From JAQVEM01 sp034660395 (GTDB taxonomy: Bacteria; Actinomycetota; Humimicrobiia; Humimicrobiales; Humimicrobiaceae), in assembly GCA_034660395.1 (NCBI GenBank), contig JAYEJA010000163.1:1-7076 (forward strand): a stretch of DNA of 7,076 bases, given 5' to 3'. This document shows positions 5,229 to 7,076 of this stretch, one piece after another (position 1 is the first letter of the stretch; each line of letters begins with the position of its first letter). The notes beneath the pieces were generated by a model that saw only the letters and a program-made list of their open reading frames with translations, searched no databases and was not told the origin of the DNA. Position numbers and translations under genes: made by a program.

Positions 5229-7031
5229 TTAATCTCTGCTCCTGCCTATGGCTATTACACCTCCGGTAGAAACAATTTCATCAATATAGTAATACCCATC
5301 ACAATCAACAGGAACAAAATGGAAATGAACTATAATCTTCTCACCATTTTCCGCAGCTATATTCTGTATCTTGACTTCAACTATTGTACTTTCCCCTGGT
5401 TTTAGACCCTCGATAATACTGCCTATCTTTTCAGGTTCTACCAATGTTGTGTTCGTATCAGGAGTAAGGGTTGTCGTCGTGGTAATTCCCGTTGTCAGGT
5501 CGGTTACTTCCGTAGTAGTTACCACCGTAGTGCTCATAAGTCTCTTACTATTTACCTCGCTGTACTCGGTTACCTGCGTAGTCTCTATTGTAGTAACCGT
5601 CTTTGTCAGTCCATCAGCGCTGTAGACTGTAGTTTCTTCAGTCGTAGTATAACCATCTGTCTTTACCCAGTCCGCATAGTATGTTTCAAAAATGCCGCCG
5701 CTTTCATAATAATACTCGGAAGCATCAGGATTCCACATCTTTACTTCCCAGAGGGGAGAAATTTCCACATCCTCACCTTCAGTATTTGGATTAAGCTCAA
5801 TCCACGCCATAAGCGGCTGTATATTAAGAGGCACGGTCCCCTCATTAGTTATTTCAAAAGGTTGATAGTACCATTCCCTCCTGCTGATCGTATTGTCGGC
5901 AGAAGTGGTAATCGGTGAAATGGAAATAGTATAATCAGGTTTCGGAATACCCACTACATTACTTGATATTGCATGTCCGGCTTCATCCAGGGACCACAGG
6001 GTGTAGAAATATGACTTTCCGCTTACTATATCATTATCAATATAGTTGGTTGTATTTATATCACTGAAGGTAGCAATAACATCATGTTCGGGATAATCAG
6101 GGTTAAGGCAAGGGTCCTCAACTCTAACCAGTTTATATGAATCAAAATAAGTATCCGGACTGGTATCCCATGTCAGATAATTGGCTTCATCCTGCTGATA
6201 CCCGGTTAAATTTGACGGATATGGAACATCCAGGTCCCTGCAAACCACAACTTCTTTAAAAACCGGAGCGCTTATAGAACCATCGGGCGATACTCCCCAT
6301 ATGACTATCTCATTGCTGCCCTGATCCAGTATAATATCTTCCAGCTCGAATAAACCACCGCTGTCAGCTTCAACTTCTCCCATTATTTTGTCATTTACCT
6401 GAATCGAAACGATAGAAGAAGGAATATGGCTACCCTTAATATACGCCAGCGGATGGATTTCTTCGGTATAATAGGTATCCCCGATCTCATCTAAATCCGT
6501 ACCATTGTTATACAATGCATATTCTACCTTTTGAGGAACATCCAGAAATAAACTAAACTCCGTAGTATCGCTCTTCCTGCCGGAAGAATCCACTGATATA
6601 AGTTCGATATCATTTCTGCCTTCAATTATTTCTATGCCGTTTAAAGTTTCAAAGTTACCATTATTATCAACAATTAAGTCATTATGCTGCACACCATTTA
6701 CATAAACTTCTATTGTATTTCCCTTATCGGCACAGCCTTTTAAAAAGATTAATTCCTTATCCCCGCTGCCGTAAATTACTTCTCCTGCTTCAAAGGATAA
6801 AATCATTGGAGGGGAAACTATCCTGTCCTTTAACTCATTTAGTTCCTGGATGACCAGATTTTCCGTGTTGTTGGTATTACCGGTATCTGCATTGCCGTCA
6901 GTATTTTCTGTCTGCGATGCGTTTTCCTGACCTGTTAATTCACCTACTTCAGGAAAACAGGCCGTTGAACATGATAAAATAAACACAACACAGAACAACA
7001 TTACTAAAATTATTTTTACATTCTTTGCCAT
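5229..7031 (-). CDS. Large secreted lipoprotein with Ig-like and fibronectin III domains and a Thr-rich insert
   Basis: This 600-residue protein is predicted to be exported and membrane-anchored. A hydrophobic signal segment (about 5-20) ends in I-L-S-C21, so Cys21 is the likely lipidated residue. Residues 33-58 are an Asn/Thr/Gly-rich linker. Two bacterial Ig-like beta-sandwich domains follow (about 75-163 and 168-262), each with a V-N-G or V-N-D turn and a GRNDIEL / GSNEIVI strand. A fibronectin type III-like domain spans about 267-362 (W288, and YFYTLWSLDEAGHAISSNVV). The C-terminal beta domain (about 367-600) includes TNEGTVPLNI and later LKPGESTIVEVKI. Between them lies a threonine-rich stretch (461-530, 29 Thr in 70 residues). 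No catalytic motif is visible. A cell-surface adhesion, scaffold or sensing role is inference. AGAAG at 7039-7043 is a modest ribosome binding site seven bases before the ATG. Confidence 0.75.
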   Translation of the reverse strand: MAKNVKIILVMLFCVVFILSCSTACFPEVGELTGQENASQTENTDGNADTGNTNNTENLVIQELNELKDRIVSPPMILSFEAGEVIYGSGDKELIFLKGCADKGNTIEVYVNGVQHNDLIVDNNGNFETLNGIEIIEGRNDIELISVDSSGRKSDTTEFSLFLDVPQKVEYALYNNGTDLDEIGDTYYTEEIHPLAYIKGSHIPSSIVSIQVNDKIMGEVEADSGGLFELEDIILDQGSNEIVIWGVSPDGSISAPVFKEVVVCRDLDVPYPSNLTGYQQDEANYLTWDTSPDTYFDSYKLVRVEDPCLNPDYPEHDVIATFSDINTTNYIDNDIVSGKSYFYTLWSLDEAGHAISSNVVGIPKPDYTISISPITTSADNTISRREWYYQPFEITNEGTVPLNIQPLMAWIELNPNTEGEDVEISPLWEVKMWNPDASEYYYESGGIFETYYADWVKTDGYTTTEETTVYSADGLTKTVTTIETTQVTEYSEVNSKRLMSTTVVTTTEVTDLTTGITTTTTLTPDTNTTLVEPEKIGSIIEGLKPGESTIVEVKIQNIAAENGEKIIVHFHFVPVDCDGYYYIDEIVSTGGVIAIGRSRD

Positions 7032-7054
7032 AATTTATCTTCTAATTTACTTCC

Positions 7055-7060
7055 ATTATA
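7055..7060 (-). promoter_or_regulatory. Candidate -10 box for the large lipoprotein gene
   Basis: A perfect TATAAT on the minus strand lies 23 bases before the ATG at 7031, implying a short leader of about 17 bases that still contains the AGAAG ribosome binding site. The matching -35 would fall at or beyond the window edge, so it cannot be judged. Confidence 0.35.
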
Positions 7061-7076
7061 ATACTTTTGTATATTA

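Noticed and set aside
5371..5625. Val/Thr/Ser-rich plus-strand frame opposite the Thr-rich region
   Set aside because: It is explained by the reverse complement of repeated Thr and Val codons in the lipoprotein gene, with no independent start signals.

Overview
This is an A+T-rich bacterial window in which all six protein genes lie on the minus strand, so transcription runs from high to low coordinates. The best clue to lifestyle is a complete nfnA-nfnB pair. It encodes the electron-bifurcating NADH-dependent reduced ferredoxin:NADP+ oxidoreductase, which points to a strict anaerobe with ferredoxin-based metabolism. Low GC, a UUG start codon and two lipoprotein-type signal peptides are also seen. 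They do not fix the phylum: a clostridial lineage or an uncultured low-GC anaerobic actinobacterial lineage would both fit.

Layout in the direction of transcription (right to left). A large secreted lipoprotein (7031-5229) carries two Ig-like domains, a fibronectin type III domain and a C-terminal beta domain with a threonine-rich insert. GrpE (5143-4496), the nucleotide-exchange factor for DnaK, follows after 85 bases, without hrcA, dnaK or dnaJ downstream. After a 172-base gap come nfnA (4323-3460, UUG start) and nfnB (3365-1932). These two are separated by 94 bases that hold a terminator-like hairpin overlapping the nfnA stop codon. After 234 A+T-rich bases with a plausible promoter and a perfect 14-base palindrome comes a two-gene envelope operon: a DUF4349 lipoprotein/membrane protein (1697-735) and a small YtxH-domain membrane protein (733-500), with one base between them. 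A perfect 15-bp hairpin (415-451) closes that operon.

The left end (1-499) has no protein gene. It holds an 18-base match, on the minus strand, to the highly conserved 3' end of RNase P RNA (rnpB), followed by a sequence that would suit the 3' strand of its P1 helix. The rest of rnpB is not in the window, so this is a fragment, possibly a recombination or integration scar. Short degenerate repeats lie to its left.

Most of the window is recognisable housekeeping and envelope content, and I see no convincing new multi-gene system. The points most worth checking are the orphan rnpB 3' end, the hairpin inside the nfnAB operon, the architecture of the 600-residue lipoprotein, and an 8-base motif (AATTATCT or its complement) that recurs in all four of the longer gaps between genes.
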